Notes: generated from the sequence alone by a model not told the origin. A DNA stretch of 64,000 nt from Sulfobacillus thermosulfidooxidans (GCF_001280565.1 NZ_LGRO01000001.1:2728001-2792000), one strand, 5' to 3'. Positions 8,548 to 17,580 are shown, numbered from the stretch's first letter. A program made the numbers and translations.

Positions 8548-9513
8548 TTAAAAATCCTTGAGGAGATTATTGGGTAACATCACATGAGGATGAAGCAGAT
8601 GGATGAGTTCGGCAAGTCCCATAGCAATGGCTGGGGAGGGTTCATCAATATAGGAAGGTTCGGGCATGGCCAGAATATGATTGTCTTGGACGGCACGGAC
8701 ATGAGAAAATCCCGGTAAACTGGCAATAACATGCGCCGTCGCATCACTTGGGTCATAAATGATGTCATCAGGATTGGCTTTGACAATTTGCTTCGGCGTC
8801 AGTATAGGATAGGCCGTATGAGCAAATTGATCAGCAATATTTTTCCCTCCAGCCATTGTAATGAGGTTGTTGAGATAACTATTGGGTCCCGCGGAATATA
8901 ATTGTCCCAAATCCAAAAAGACGGTGGGAGTATGATGGATATTTTTGCGCACGAGGCGCTGAAGAGTATTTAATTCGGTTTTTAACTGGGAAATTAACGT
9001 TTTGGCCTGTTGCGTTCGACCCGTGGCTATTCCAACAATTTGAATATCATGATAGACGCCGTTTATATTTTGCGGGCTTAAAATGATAACGGGGATGTGA
9101 AAGTGTTGTAGAGCGGATAATCCCTTAATGCCGGGAATCGCAAGCACTAAATTGGGCTTCGTCGCCACGATTTGCTGGATATTGATGGAGGGGAAAGACG
9201 AACCGATATTGTGGAGCCCCTTCAATTCGCTTGCCCATGGAGGCGGCGCGTACTCAAATGTCATGGTATCGGTGCCCACAATCTCATTTTTGAGTCCCAA
9301 GTCTAAAGCGATTTCAGTATTACTTGGGGCAATCGTGACGATGCGGGTGGCTTTATGCGGGAGAATAACAGTACGTCCAGTATCATCCGTTATCGTAATT
9401 CTATGGACTTCGGCCGATTTCACGTGGGTTACAGTCTGTCCACAGCCCGCCAAGAGACCAAGGCTAAGACCGAGCCCCAATACCTTTAGGACTCTTGCAA
9501 AACGGTTCAACAT
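8548..9513 (-). CDS. Periplasmic-binding lipoprotein, FecB/BtuF family
   Basis: A 321-residue substrate-binding lipoprotein: signal peptide with lipobox LLAGC (Cys about residue 24), then the helical-backbone metal/vitamin-binding fold starting ITITDDTGRTVILPHKATRI and continuing VTIAPSNTEIALDLGLKNEIVGTD. Family members bind ferric siderophores, haem or cobalamin for ABC importers. No permease or ATPase is adjacent, so it is an orphan component; iron-siderophore or cobalamin is a guess from fold only. The start is ATG preceded by AGGAGAAA. The upstream region shared with the winged-helix gene holds an inverted repeat (9580-9609). Confidence 0.85.
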   Translation of the reverse strand: MLNRFARVLKVLGLGLSLGLLAGCGQTVTHVKSAEVHRITITDDTGRTVILPHKATRIVTIAPSNTEIALDLGLKNEIVGTDTMTFEYAPPPWASELKGLHNIGSSFPSINIQQIVATKPNLVLAIPGIKGLSALQHFHIPVIILSPQNINGVYHDIQIVGIATGRTQQAKTLISQLKTELNTLQRLVRKNIHHTPTVFLDLGQLYSAGPNSYLNNLITMAGGKNIADQFAHTAYPILTPKQIVKANPDDIIYDPSDATAHVIASLPGFSHVRAVQDNHILAMPEPSYIDEPSPAIAMGLAELIHLLHPHVMLPNNLLKDF

Positions 9514-9579
9514 GTTTTCTCCTTTAGACTGATACTCTTGATGAAATTACACAATGTTTCCGTCCAGGACCTTTGCCAT

Positions 9580-9609
9580 AATGAGAGTGTATGATGATGC
9601 GCTCTCATT
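9580..9609. promoter_or_regulatory. Inverted repeat between divergent genes (possible operator)
   Basis: AATGAGAG at 9580-9587 is repeated in inverted form as CTCTCATT at 9602-9609, about 70 bp upstream of the binding-protein start on one side and about 100 bp upstream of the winged-helix gene on the other. The 14-base centre and placement suit an operator for either gene; no T-run supports a terminator. Confidence 0.4.
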
Positions 9610-9712
9610 GACAAGGTAAAACTCGGTCAGGACTCAATTTGTAAATTTCGGGAATATTGTAGAACAAGTGGGGGCATTTTCCAAACGAGGCACATCTAAG
9701 GAGGTTGTGACG

Positions 9713-10009
9713 ATGGATCATCCTAAAGACATCAACGACTATACTGAACGCGTATTATGGTCCTTATGGTACCGGCGCCGGGCGGTGACAATCGGGACTA
9801 TCTGTGGGGATGCTCGTCTCGAACCCCACATTGTTACCCCGATTCTTGAACGCTTGGCAGCGAAAAAATGGATCGAAGTGTATCACACCGCAGGACAGCC
9901 TTCGTTGTATTTTTGGGCACGGCCTAAAGATCAGGACATGATTAAAACAGCGGAATTAATGCACCGCTTGCTTTGGGATCTGCCATTAAACCATCACGAT
10001 GTGCTATAA
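9713..10009 (+). CDS. Small winged-helix DNA-binding protein
   Basis: A 98-residue protein whose residues ~10-75 look like a winged helix: VLWSLWYRRRAVTIGTICGD, then HIVTPILERLAAKKWIEVYH as recognition helix and wing. There is no ligand domain. ATG at 9713 is chosen because AAGGAGG (9698-9704) sits 8 bases before it; the frame extends to 9668 without a binding site. It may be an autoregulated repressor acting at the inverted repeat upstream, but the family was not identified. Confidence 0.6.
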   Translation: MDHPKDINDYTERVLWSLWYRRRAVTIGTICGDARLEPHIVTPILERLAAKKWIEVYHTAGQPSLYFWARPKDQDMIKTAELMHRLLWDLPLNHHDVL

Positions 10010-10049
10010 AAGACTTATAGTGCGTAAGAGTGGAGTCATGATGGTTAAT

Positions 10050-10691
10050 CTAATCTAAGTCGCACTCTTCTTCCCGGGCATTACACAGCGGCGAGAAAAT
10101 GATGACCCAGCGTCCATTATCAAACCACCGTAGCAGCAGTTGCCCGGTATTCGGTACCCAAATATGGCGGGCAGCCGGTCCATGGGCTTCCAAAATAACG
10201 AGCAGGGCCCCTTTAATACAATCAGCGTGTGTTGCTGCTACGGTTAAGGTACTGGGCTCACAAGTTTGAAGGAACTGCGAGAGCGCGGACAACACACGCT
10301 GACCCACGGTCATGATACTTTCTCCGCCGGGAGGGGGATTATTCTCCGGATCTTGCCGCCATGCCTGGAAAGCAGGGGAATTGGCGTTTTCTAAATCTTT
10401 CAGTCGGTGACCATCCCACTGTCCTAAATCAACTTCTGCCAAGTCATCCAAGATGACGGGATCAATCTGATGGATCCGTGCCAAGGGCAGAATGGTTTGC
10501 CTGGCGCGTAACAAAGGACTCGTGACAATATAGCGAATGGGAGCATTGAGCAATTGCCGAGCGAGTCGCTCGGCCTCTAAAGAACCGGCGGGAGTTAAGG
10601 GTGGGTCCCATGTGCGGCACGCGAAGCGGCCTACTGCATTGGCTTCACTTTCACCATGCCGGACCAATAATACATCAGCGTATGAGGGCAA
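10050..10691 (-). CDS. Histidine phosphatase (phosphoglycerate mutase-like)
   Basis: A 213-residue histidine-phosphatase-superfamily protein. The catalytic RHG is at residues 11-13 (LLVRHGESEAN), SPLLRARQT supplies the second phosphate-binding Arg, EVDLGQWDG carries the proton-donor Glu region, and the second histidine lies in AATHADCIKGAL. Such broad-specificity phosphatases act on small phosphorylated metabolites; some are cobalamin-pathway (CobC-like) enzymes. No cobalamin genes are adjacent. It is convergent with the winged-helix gene. The start ATG follows AGGAGGTTTTCTGTT on the minus strand. Confidence 0.8.
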   Translation of the reverse strand: MPSYADVLLVRHGESEANAVGRFACRTWDPPLTPAGSLEAERLARQLLNAPIRYIVTSPLLRARQTILPLARIHQIDPVILDDLAEVDLGQWDGHRLKDLENANSPAFQAWRQDPENNPPPGGESIMTVGQRVLSALSQFLQTCEPSTLTVAATHADCIKGALLVILEAHGPAARHIWVPNTGQLLLRWFDNGRWVIIFSPLCNAREEECDLD

Positions 10692-10880
10692 CAGAAAACC
10701 TCCTGTGAGAAATAGTTGAGCACAACGGACTAGGCGCTTTTTATCTTACTGAAATTCCGAAGTCATGGGGAGAATTTATTGCGCTCTCGCAAATTTGTCA
10801 ATCATCCACAAAATTGCACCAAGCACCGAATTCATGATAGGCTGAAAAGGAACACACACAGTCCTTTGTACATATAGTAC

Positions 10881-11022
10881 GCTAGGGCTTAGTGGAATCA
10901 ATTGAATTAATCGCCAAATCGTGTGCAAACACGAACGGGGGACCCAATTTTCGGGGCGTACGTAAGGGGGCAGCTTTCCGCCCTAGCCCGTCAGCTTACC
11001 TCGTCGGCATGGAAAGCTTGGA
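10881..11022 (+). promoter_or_regulatory. c-di-AMP riboswitch (ydaO-yuaA type)
   Basis: This leader shows the ydaO-yuaA core in order: TCGCCAAATCG, GAACGGGGGACCCAATTTT, GGGGCGTACG, a variable hairpin (AAGGGGGCAG...CCGCCCTA), then AGCCCGTCAGCTTACCTCGT and GGCATGGAAAGC. The closing helix can form from GGGCTT (10885-10890) and AAGCTT (11014-11019). Known members bind cyclic di-AMP and usually switch expression off. It is followed directly by a terminator hairpin and then the permease gene of a taurine/sulfonate-type ABC transporter. The sequence match is close; ligand response is from family knowledge. Confidence 0.9.
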
Positions 11023-11029
11023 CAGTTGC

Positions 11030-11051
11030 CCGGGCTCGTCCCGGTTTTTTT
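11030..11051 (+). terminator. Riboswitch expression-platform terminator
   Basis: CCGGG (11030-11034) and CCCGG (11040-11044) form a 5-bp GC stem with a 5-base loop, followed by seven T. It lies 8 bases after the c-di-AMP aptamer and 64 bases before the permease start, the expected place for a transcription-terminating platform. Confidence 0.85.
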
Positions 11052-11115
11052 ATCGATTTGGTGATTTTTCGATTGATAGGAGATGAGAACCTCAGTTTTT
11101 AAGGAGGTACGCTTT

Positions 11116-11970
11116 ATGGGTTATTCATGGGTGACGCCTGAGAAGGAACAAAAAAATGGCGTGGTGAGTCAAACGCCAGAAGGCCTGACGGGGGCGATGC
11201 AAAAAAAACCGTATAAAGGTTACGTTCCCTGGTTAGTGGCGGTCCTGGTCATTGTGGTATGGTGGTTAATTTCCGCTCTTCACTGGGTTTCATCCACAGC
11301 CCTCCCCTCACCCGGATCTGTTTTTCATGATTTCATTTCGGTTGCCACAATAGGTTATAGCGGTGTTCCCTTATTAACGAGCACGTTATATAGCATGGGC
11401 CGTATTACGGCAGGGTTTTTAGCGGCCGTTGTGGTTGGGATCCCCATTGGATTTTGGATGGCATCATCAGACTGGGTCTTTTTAGCCATTGACCCGTTAT
11501 TACAATTCCTTCGTCCTATTCCCCCGCTAGCCTATATTCCTGTGATGATTGTCTGGTTTGGCATTGGCGAAACCTCAAAAGTCATCCTGATTTTTTTCTG
11601 TACCATTCCCATTATTATCATTAGCGCCATGAGCGGGGTAAAAAGTGCACAAGAGACCCGTATTCGGGCAGCCCAATGCCTTGGAGCCAACAAAAGACAG
11701 TTGTTCCGTTATGTCATTTTGCCATCGGCACTTCCGGAAATTTTTACGGGCATGCGAGTTGGTATCGGCATTGCATGGACCTGTCTTGTCGCTGCCGAAA
11801 TGATTGCAGCATCCAAGGGACTGGGCTGGATGATTGAATCAGCAGGAAACGAACTGCAGATCGGAGTGGTTTTTGTCGGTATCGTGATCATTGGACTTCT
11901 CGGTTACGGGATGGAACTGATTATCCGCAGCATTGAGCACCGAGTCACACCATGGAAAGGGAAAGCATAA
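11116..11970 (+). CDS. ABC transporter permease, SsuC/TauC family
   Basis: A 284-residue inner-membrane permease with about six transmembrane helices and the BPD-transport signature in the loop RIRAAQCLGANKRQLFRYVILPSALP (EAA-type motif). The family moves taurine, alkanesulfonates, nitrate or thiamine precursors. It forms an importer with the binding lipoprotein and ATPase downstream. ATG at 11116 follows AAGGAGG at 11101-11107, which is better than the in-frame 11083 start. The gene sits under the c-di-AMP riboswitch, so expression should fall when c-di-AMP is high, pointing to a solute involved in osmotic or turgor balance (inference). Confidence 0.88.
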   Translation: MGYSWVTPEKEQKNGVVSQTPEGLTGAMQKKPYKGYVPWLVAVLVIVVWWLISALHWVSSTALPSPGSVFHDFISVATIGYSGVPLLTSTLYSMGRITAGFLAAVVVGIPIGFWMASSDWVFLAIDPLLQFLRPIPPLAYIPVMIVWFGIGETSKVILIFFCTIPIIIISAMSGVKSAQETRIRAAQCLGANKRQLFRYVILPSALPEIFTGMRVGIGIAWTCLVAAEMIAASKGLGWMIESAGNELQIGVVFVGIVIIGLLGYGMELIIRSIEHRVTPWKGKA

Positions 11971-12168
11971 ACATTACCGATTGTTCTCTAAAACAGAGCA
12001 CGTTCTCGTATGACTGGAAGTAGTCATGCTCGGGGATGCTGTGTCACCTTTTTGTCCTAAGAAAGGGTAACGTCACGATCTTAACCTCAGTGGAGCATAT
12101 ATTTTATGCCGTCATCGTGAGTCATGAGGCGCATAACACCATGACAAAATACCAAAGGAGGATGTTTT

Positions 12169-13233
12169 GTGCGTGCATTTCTTCAAACCAAGAAATTTCG
12201 GCAGTCTCTTATGATGGGAGTTTTCATCCTACCTATCCTGGTGGGGTTAGCTGGGTGCGGCAGTGCTACGGCAGCGAAGCAAGAACCGACGGTCACCATC
12301 GGTTATGAAAATGCGCCAGATCCCGAATCCGTGGCCATTGAGCAGAATTTCTTTCAAAAATATATGCATGCGCATGTGGTCTTGAAATATTTTTCATCGG
12401 GTCCCGAGGCCCTGACATCCTTGGCTTCCGGCTCCTTGGATTTTATGACCACCTTAGGTAATCCCCCGACAGCCTCTGCGATTGCCCGCGGAGTTCCCTT
12501 GAAAGTGATATGGGCTATGGAGCGGTATACCACGGCCGAAGGATTAGTGGTTAAAAATGGGTCTCATATTCGATCCCTTAAAGATTTGGAAGGGAAAACG
12601 GTAGCTTTGGTGCAAGGCTCGACGTCACCTTTTGAACTAGATACCGCTCTTCAAATGCACCACATTCCAGTCTCTTCTGTTCATATCGATAATATGGCTC
12701 CGCCCAACATGGTGGCTGCCTGGAAAACCAATCAAATTGATGCCGCCTACGTATGGGCCCCCTTTTTAAACGAAATGCAACAAGACCATGGTCATATCCT
12801 CATTTACGATCAAAACCAGGTCAACCAAGCACCAATTTTTAATTTGGCCGTTGTCAATTCGCACTTTGCCAGCAAATATCCTCAATTGGTGGATCAATTC
12901 ATCCAAGCGGAAGAAGCTGGTGTCAAATTTTTCTATGCCCATCCTAACCAGTCATTCCAAGATATTGGCAAATTAAATGGAATTTCAGCCGCTGATGCCA
13001 AAGCGCAAGCGCAAGGTTTGCACTTTACGACCTTGTCCCAGGAATTAACCCTGCGAAGATTGGGAACTTCCAGCACGGTTGCTGACTCTTTGGTCACAAA
13101 ATCCTTAACGTCAGCAGCCCAGTGGTTGAAACAGACGGGGCAAATCAGTGCTGTTCCAGCAAATATGAGCCAATATGTTGATCCCTCTTTTTGCCAAACG
13201 GTCTACGATCATTCGCGGAAAAGTGGGACCTAA
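12169..13233 (+). CDS. ABC transporter substrate-binding lipoprotein, TauA/NMT1-like
   Basis: A 354-residue type II binding protein: signal peptide with lipobox VGLAGC, then the NMT1/TauA fold starting PTVTIGYENAPDPESVAI, with the hallmark LKDLEGKTVALVQGST and the hinge IDAAYVWAPF. It should capture the ligand for the flanking permease and ATPase. Relatives bind taurine, aliphatic sulfonates or other small charged solutes; the ligand is not determinable here. GTG at 12169 follows AAAGGAGGATG. It is separated from the permease by 198 bp, in which no gene was recognised. Confidence 0.88.
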   Translation: MRAFLQTKKFRQSLMMGVFILPILVGLAGCGSATAAKQEPTVTIGYENAPDPESVAIEQNFFQKYMHAHVVLKYFSSGPEALTSLASGSLDFMTTLGNPPTASAIARGVPLKVIWAMERYTTAEGLVVKNGSHIRSLKDLEGKTVALVQGSTSPFELDTALQMHHIPVSSVHIDNMAPPNMVAAWKTNQIDAAYVWAPFLNEMQQDHGHILIYDQNQVNQAPIFNLAVVNSHFASKYPQLVDQFIQAEEAGVKFFYAHPNQSFQDIGKLNGISAADAKAQAQGLHFTTLSQELTLRRLGTSSTVADSLVTKSLTSAAQWLKQTGQISAVPANMSQYVDPSFCQTVYDHSRKSGT

Positions 13234-13308
13234 CACAGGAAATCCGGTCTATATGACCTATGTTCCCGGTGTGATTTATCAGATGTAATCAAAAAGGAGC
13301 ATTTGCGG

Positions 13309-14088
13309 GTGATTGAACTTCACAATGTGACGAAATTCTATCCACCGACTATAAAAGGCGGCCAGCCCGTTTTAGCCGTCGATCATGTGAACCTATCATT
13401 ACATCCCGGAGAATTTGTCTGTATTGTTGGACCGTCGGGATGTGGGAAAACCACAATTCTCAACATGATGGCAGGGTTTGAACAACCGAGCCAGGGAAAG
13501 ATTTTACTGGAAGGGAGGGTCGTGGATAAACCGGGACCGGAACGGGGAGTCGTGTTTCAGCAACCTTCTTTGTTGCCGTGGATGAACGTTTACGACAATA
13601 TAGCTTTGGGACTCACGATTCGCGAAGGGAAAAAATCTCATCATGTCCCAAAAGTTCAGTCCATTATTGACACTGTGGGATTGTCTGGATTTGAACAGCA
13701 TTTTCCCTATCAACTTTCTGGAGGCATGCAACAACGGGCAGCGATTGCCCGCGCATTGATTACTGAACCGCAAATTCTATTGATGGATGAACCTTTTGGC
13801 GCCTTAGACGCCCAAACCCGAGCAGACATGCAACGCTTTTTGCTTTCTCTATGGCAGAGGGTTAAACCCACCGTTCTCTTCATTACACACGATGTAGAGG
13901 AAGCGATTGTCTTAGCCGACCGGGTGGTGGTGATGACGCCACGGCCCGGCAAAATTGCAGCGGATATTGCGATTAATTTAGGAAGACCTCGCGAGTGGGA
14001 TGTTACCCTGTCTTCGGATTTCTTGCATTACAAGAAATCCGTATTAAACATTCTTAAACCAGGACAAACATCAAGACCCCGACATTAA
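13309..14088 (+). CDS. ABC transporter ATPase, SsuB/TauB family
   Basis: A ~259-residue ABC ATPase with Walker A GPSGCGKTT, Q-loop VFQQPSLLPWMN, signature LSGGMQQRAAIARAL, Walker B ILLMDEPFGALD and switch His in FITHDVEEA. This is the sulfonate/taurine/nitrate ATPase subfamily pattern. It completes the transporter with the two preceding genes. I prefer GTG at 13309 (MIELHNVTKFY), because AAAGGAG ends 9 bases before it; a TTG at 13303 is too close to the site. A hairpin terminator follows at 14118-14160. Confidence 0.9.
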   Translation: MIELHNVTKFYPPTIKGGQPVLAVDHVNLSLHPGEFVCIVGPSGCGKTTILNMMAGFEQPSQGKILLEGRVVDKPGPERGVVFQQPSLLPWMNVYDNIALGLTIREGKKSHHVPKVQSIIDTVGLSGFEQHFPYQLSGGMQQRAAIARALITEPQILLMDEPFGALDAQTRADMQRFLLSLWQRVKPTVLFITHDVEEAIVLADRVVVMTPRPGKIAADIAINLGRPREWDVTLSSDFLHYKKSVLNILKPGQTSRPRH

Positions 14089-14117
14089 CGGCTTGTCGTA
14101 CATGATTTAGGCATATA

Positions 14118-14160
14118 AGGGACCAGGGAGTTGCTAATTGTGACATCCCAAGGTCCTTTT
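14118..14160 (+). terminator. Probable intrinsic terminator
   Basis: GGACC-A-GGGA (14120-14129) can pair with TCCC-AA-GGTCC (14146-14156), leaving a loop of about 16 bases, followed by TTTTCG. It lies 30 bp after the transporter ATPase stop and would end the riboswitch-controlled operon. Confidence 0.55.
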
Positions 14161-14293
14161 CGCCTGATGACACGTTCATTATTCAGCATAAAAGGATTTT
14201 GCTGTGCGAAAATAGTCCCCTGGTGAAACTGACTCTACCCGATGGGCAATCTTTGATGGTATGCTTGTCATATCCCGTGGAGAGGAGAAGACG

Positions 14294-14734
14294 GTGAACC
14301 AGGAAAAGGCAGAAGCATTGTTTGATGCCGCATTTCGTGTTTTGCGCATGATGGCACGTCAGTTTGCGCGTGATCGTGCGCCATGGCACATTACACCAAC
14401 GCAATATCATATTTTATATTTGATTCGGGATCGGCGGACCCTGACGCTTATGGATATGGCTAAACACTTGCAGGTGTCTGCACCGACAGCCACCCGGGCG
14501 GTTGATGCGTTAGTGCAAAAAGGATTGTTGTGTAAAGAACGTGATCCCCAGGATCGGCGATTAGTGTGGTTGCGGTTGTCCGATGAAGGTATCCGCTTGT
14601 TGTCGTTAGAACGCGCGGAACATGTCAAATTCTTAGCCCAAGAGGCCGATGACAAATTGAGTAGGGATGAGCAAGATCAATTGATTGCCTTACTCAATAA
14701 GCTGATTCCCCCGGCATCGTCCGAAAAACAATAA
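14294..14734 (+). CDS. MarR-family transcriptional regulator
   Basis: A 146-residue MarR protein: helical dimerisation ends, winged helix from ITPTQYHILYLI through MDMAKHLQVSAPTATRAVDALVQ, and the family wing signature KERDPQDRRLVWLRLSDEG. MarR proteins repress nearby genes and are released by small aromatic or oxidant ligands. It is 12 bp upstream of the AcoX-like kinase gene, so the two are likely one operon. GTG at 14294 was chosen for its binding site (GGAGAGGAGAAG); the longer in-frame ORF from 14261 has none. Confidence 0.85.
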   Translation: MNQEKAEALFDAAFRVLRMMARQFARDRAPWHITPTQYHILYLIRDRRTLTLMDMAKHLQVSAPTATRAVDALVQKGLLCKERDPQDRRLVWLRLSDEGIRLLSLERAEHVKFLAQEADDKLSRDEQDQLIALLNKLIPPASSEKQ

Positions 14735-14746
14735 GGTGAATGGTGA

Positions 14747-15718
14747 ATGCCCACAATTGGCCTAATTATTAATCCGATGGCTGGACGTGACATCAGACGC
14801 TTAGTAGCGGCTGCGTCTTTGCAGTCGGCTCCCGAAAAAATGTTAGTGGTCCGGCGACTCTTTTCCGGGATGTCTGGGATTCCCGGCACAGAAGTGATGA
14901 TGATAGATGATTATGAAGGATTTGGGCGTTATGCTTTGCATGAATTGAATGACGTCTTGCCTGTAAAACTCATTGCCGGCGAAAAAGAACCGAGTAATGG
15001 GGCCTCAACAATTGATTGGGCCCAGCGCCTTGAGCAGGCAGGAGCGCGGGTCATCGTGAGTGTGGGCGGAGATGGTACCCAGCGCAATGTTGCCCAGGCT
15101 CATCTCGGGATTCCCATTTTGCCGATTGCCGGCGGAACCAATAACGTCGCTTGCTGGACGGGAGATCAAACCGCAGCGGGTTATGCGTGCGCATTATATC
15201 TCGCACGCGGCGATGATCCATTGGAAGTAGGTTTTCAAGCCAAATTGATCCATGTGCAGCTGGAAAATGGCCACGAAGAACTGGCATTAATTGATGTAGC
15301 CCTTGTGCGTCAGGCTTACACCGGTGCTTTGGCGGTCTGGCATGCCGATGATGTGGAGCGTCTGCTCTTGACAGTGGCGGATCCAGTTCGGCCGGGGTTA
15401 TCAAATGTAGGAGGCTTTCTTTATCCTGTTTTTCCCGATGATGATGTCGCTCTTCAAGTGATTTTGCAAGGAGGACCTCCTGGACAAGCTACTTTAGCCG
15501 TGATGGCACCAGGTCTGATGACGCCGTTTTATGTTCAACAGGTTGAACCGTTAGCTTTAGGACAAGCGGTGACGTGGAGACGAAAAGAGGGTGGGTCGTT
15601 AGCTTTGGACGGCGAGCGAAGCGTGGTGTTACGACCTGGGGAACCGGTGATGCTGCGTGTTATTCGCGACGGACCTTTTGTGTTAGATCCTAGCAAAATC
15701 CTGAGAAAAGTTGATTAA
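14747..15718 (+). CDS. ATP-NAD kinase-fold protein, AcoX-like
   Basis: A 323-residue protein of the NAD kinase/AcoX superfamily. It starts IGLIINPMAGRDIRRLVAAA, and the phosphate-binding GGDGT is at about residues 107-111, followed by the LPIAGGTNN loop (GTxN). These motifs indicate ATP-dependent kinase chemistry, but length and N-terminus fit the AcoX-like branch rather than the polyphosphate/ATP NAD kinase NadK. The substrate is uncertain. It lies directly after a MarR gene and has its own weak site (AAGGTGAA) before the ATG. Confidence 0.7.
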   Translation: MPTIGLIINPMAGRDIRRLVAAASLQSAPEKMLVVRRLFSGMSGIPGTEVMMIDDYEGFGRYALHELNDVLPVKLIAGEKEPSNGASTIDWAQRLEQAGARVIVSVGGDGTQRNVAQAHLGIPILPIAGGTNNVACWTGDQTAAGYACALYLARGDDPLEVGFQAKLIHVQLENGHEELALIDVALVRQAYTGALAVWHADDVERLLLTVADPVRPGLSNVGGFLYPVFPDDDVALQVILQGGPPGQATLAVMAPGLMTPFYVQQVEPLALGQAVTWRRKEGGSLALDGERSVVLRPGEPVMLRVIRDGPFVLDPSKILRKVD

Positions 15719-15875
15719 AGTCTATGGAACAACACGTCTCCAATCATTTTCATACCCATCTTGGCTGAAGAAAGAGAGCCTAAGAAAATAGTCCCCATGA
15801 AAAGCATTTTTTGGTCTAAATCTCGTTCTCTGACCTATGTATAGGGCAACAGGCAAAATTGTCAGGAGGGAGATT

Positions 15876-16388
15876 ATGGGCTCGTCAGATTATGCTGTGA
15901 GTGCCAATATGGCTCAGGTTATCGTGCGCCTTGCGACCATTCGTCGGGAAATCAGACAACTAGAAACGGAAGAGCACGTCATTCGCCAAGAACTTTTAAA
16001 GACCGTTCAGGATTGGCCGCCTCATGCCTTTCCGATCCGAGTTGGAGAAGTGGAATTACGTCTACAGCAACGGAGTGGACGCATTGATTATGAGGAAGCC
16101 TTGCATATTTTGGATTCTCAGGGATTATTAAATCAAGCCCCTGCCGAAGGGATTGTTTCAGATCAAGATGCTCTGATTGCCTTACGCGTGGCCATATCGG
16201 AACTCAGTATGCCTCAAGATACCCAACAGCAACTATCCAGCTTCTTTCAACAAGCCATTCAGTTTCGACCCACACTCAGTACGGAATGGTTGGCGCATCT
16301 TTTTCAGTCACAGGCTCTGGATGAAGCAAGCTATGCTCGCTGTTTCAAAGACCAGAAACCGGTTGTTCCGGTATTGGTGGTACGCTAA
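15876..16388 (+). CDS. Hypothetical protein with N-terminal coiled coil
   Basis: A 170-residue protein of unknown function. The N-terminus (residues ~10-45) is a likely coiled coil (IVRLATIRREIRQLETEEHV), followed by a mixed region ending in VVPVLVVR. No catalytic motif is recognised. ATG at 15876 follows AGGAGGGA with ideal spacing. Its 3' end overlaps the convergent GH1 gene by 44 bp, which would make the two mRNAs antisense at their ends. Confidence 0.6.
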   Translation: MGSSDYAVSANMAQVIVRLATIRREIRQLETEEHVIRQELLKTVQDWPPHAFPIRVGEVELRLQQRSGRIDYEEALHILDSQGLLNQAPAEGIVSDQDALIALRVAISELSMPQDTQQQLSSFFQQAIQFRPTLSTEWLAHLFQSQALDEASYARCFKDQKPVVPVLVVR

Positions 16389-17580
16389 TGGGCCACCGGC
16401 CTTGATTGGCCTCAATGATACGGCGATATAACAAGGCACTGTCTTTAAGGGTGCGTTGTTGCGTGGCATAATCCACATGAATGAGACCAAAGCGGGGTCT
16501 ATAGCCTTCGGCCCACTCAAAATTATCGAGTCCGGCCCAATAAAAATACCCGCGGACAATAGCTCCTTGATTTTGGGCCCGGCCTACTGCCGCTATGTGA
16601 TCTTTCAGAAATTGCTGCCGCAGCCGGTCATCATTCGTCGCTATTCCGTTCTCCGTAATGATCAGAGGCTTATCATAGCGTTTCATGGCCACCAATAATT
16701 TTTCGAGACCCTCAGGATAAATTTCCCATCCCATGTCGGTAAGAATTTGGTCCGGTTTGTGTGGAACCGGGGTGAGAAATTGACGGAAACGGGCATATTG
16801 CCGGGTATAGTAGTTGATTCCGATAAAATCGGATGTATGCCGGGTCCACCGAATAAAGCGGCCATTAAACAAGGAATGAAGAAGACGGGCATTGTAACGG
16901 TCTAGCCGGGAGCGACTGTTATAGGGTTCAAAAGCCAGAAGATGGTGAGCCAGTCCTACCATGGCATGGGCGTTTTGCTGTTTTATTTGGTGATAAGCGG
17001 CATTGTGACACGCGAGAAGGCGGGGACCGATTTGCCACACTTCTTTGAGATTTTTATGTCCAGGCGGCCATTGCCCATTACCATAACCCATCACGGCATA
17101 GACCATGGGTTCATTGATGGTGATATAAAACCGGACCAAATCGCCTAGATGGCTAACAACCTGCTTGACATAGCGAGCAAATAGCTGAGGAGCCTGAGGA
17201 TGGAAAAACCCTCCCTGCGCGGCAAACCATAGGGGCAACGTAAAGTGATGCAATGTGATTATGGGCTCCATATGGTGGCTAATAACAGCTTCAGTCATAG
17301 CCCGGTAATGCTGTAAAGCGTTCTCATCAAAATACCCAGGCTTCGGTTCAATGCGGCTCCATTCTAGTGAATAGCGGTACGCATTGATGCCGATCTCAGA
17401 AAACAGATTAAGGTCCTCAGGATATTTTTCGTAATGAAGGCAGGCGTTTCCCGATTTCTCGGGAACATGGCCCGTGTCTTCCCATTGTGTCCAATCGTTA
17501 TGGTTGTTGCCTTCTACTTGATGACTTGATGTTGCCACACCCCATAAAAACGGTGTGGTATCAAGAGGCCAAGACATCAT
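16345..17580 (-). CDS. Beta-glucosidase, glycoside hydrolase family 1
   Basis: A 411-residue GH1 enzyme, slightly shorter than the usual ~450. The N-terminal signature is FLWGVATSSHQVEGNN; the acid/base Glu is in TINEP (about residue 157) and the nucleophile Glu in ITENG (about residue 310). YFYWAGLDNFEWAEGY matches the conserved aglycone/glycone region. There is no signal peptide, so it is cytoplasmic and would cleave short beta-glycosides or galactosides. No sugar transporter is adjacent. The end overlaps the convergent hypothetical gene by 44 bp. Confidence 0.9.
   Translation of the reverse strand: MMSWPLDTTPFLWGVATSSHQVEGNNHNDWTQWEDTGHVPEKSGNACLHYEKYPEDLNLFSEIGINAYRYSLEWSRIEPKPGYFDENALQHYRAMTEAVISHHMEPIITLHHFTLPLWFAAQGGFFHPQAPQLFARYVKQVVSHLGDLVRFYITINEPMVYAVMGYGNGQWPPGHKNLKEVWQIGPRLLACHNAAYHQIKQQNAHAMVGLAHHLLAFEPYNSRSRLDRYNARLLHSLFNGRFIRWTRHTSDFIGINYYTRQYARFRQFLTPVPHKPDQILTDMGWEIYPEGLEKLLVAMKRYDKPLIITENGIATNDDRLRQQFLKDHIAAVGRAQNQGAIVRGYFYWAGLDNFEWAEGYRPRFGLIHVDYATQQRTLKDSALLYRRIIEANQGRWPISVPPIPEQPVSGL

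Noticed and set aside
14747-15718. NadK (NAD kinase) identity
   Set aside because: GGDGT is shared, but the N-terminus and length fit the AcoX-like branch, so nadK was not assigned.
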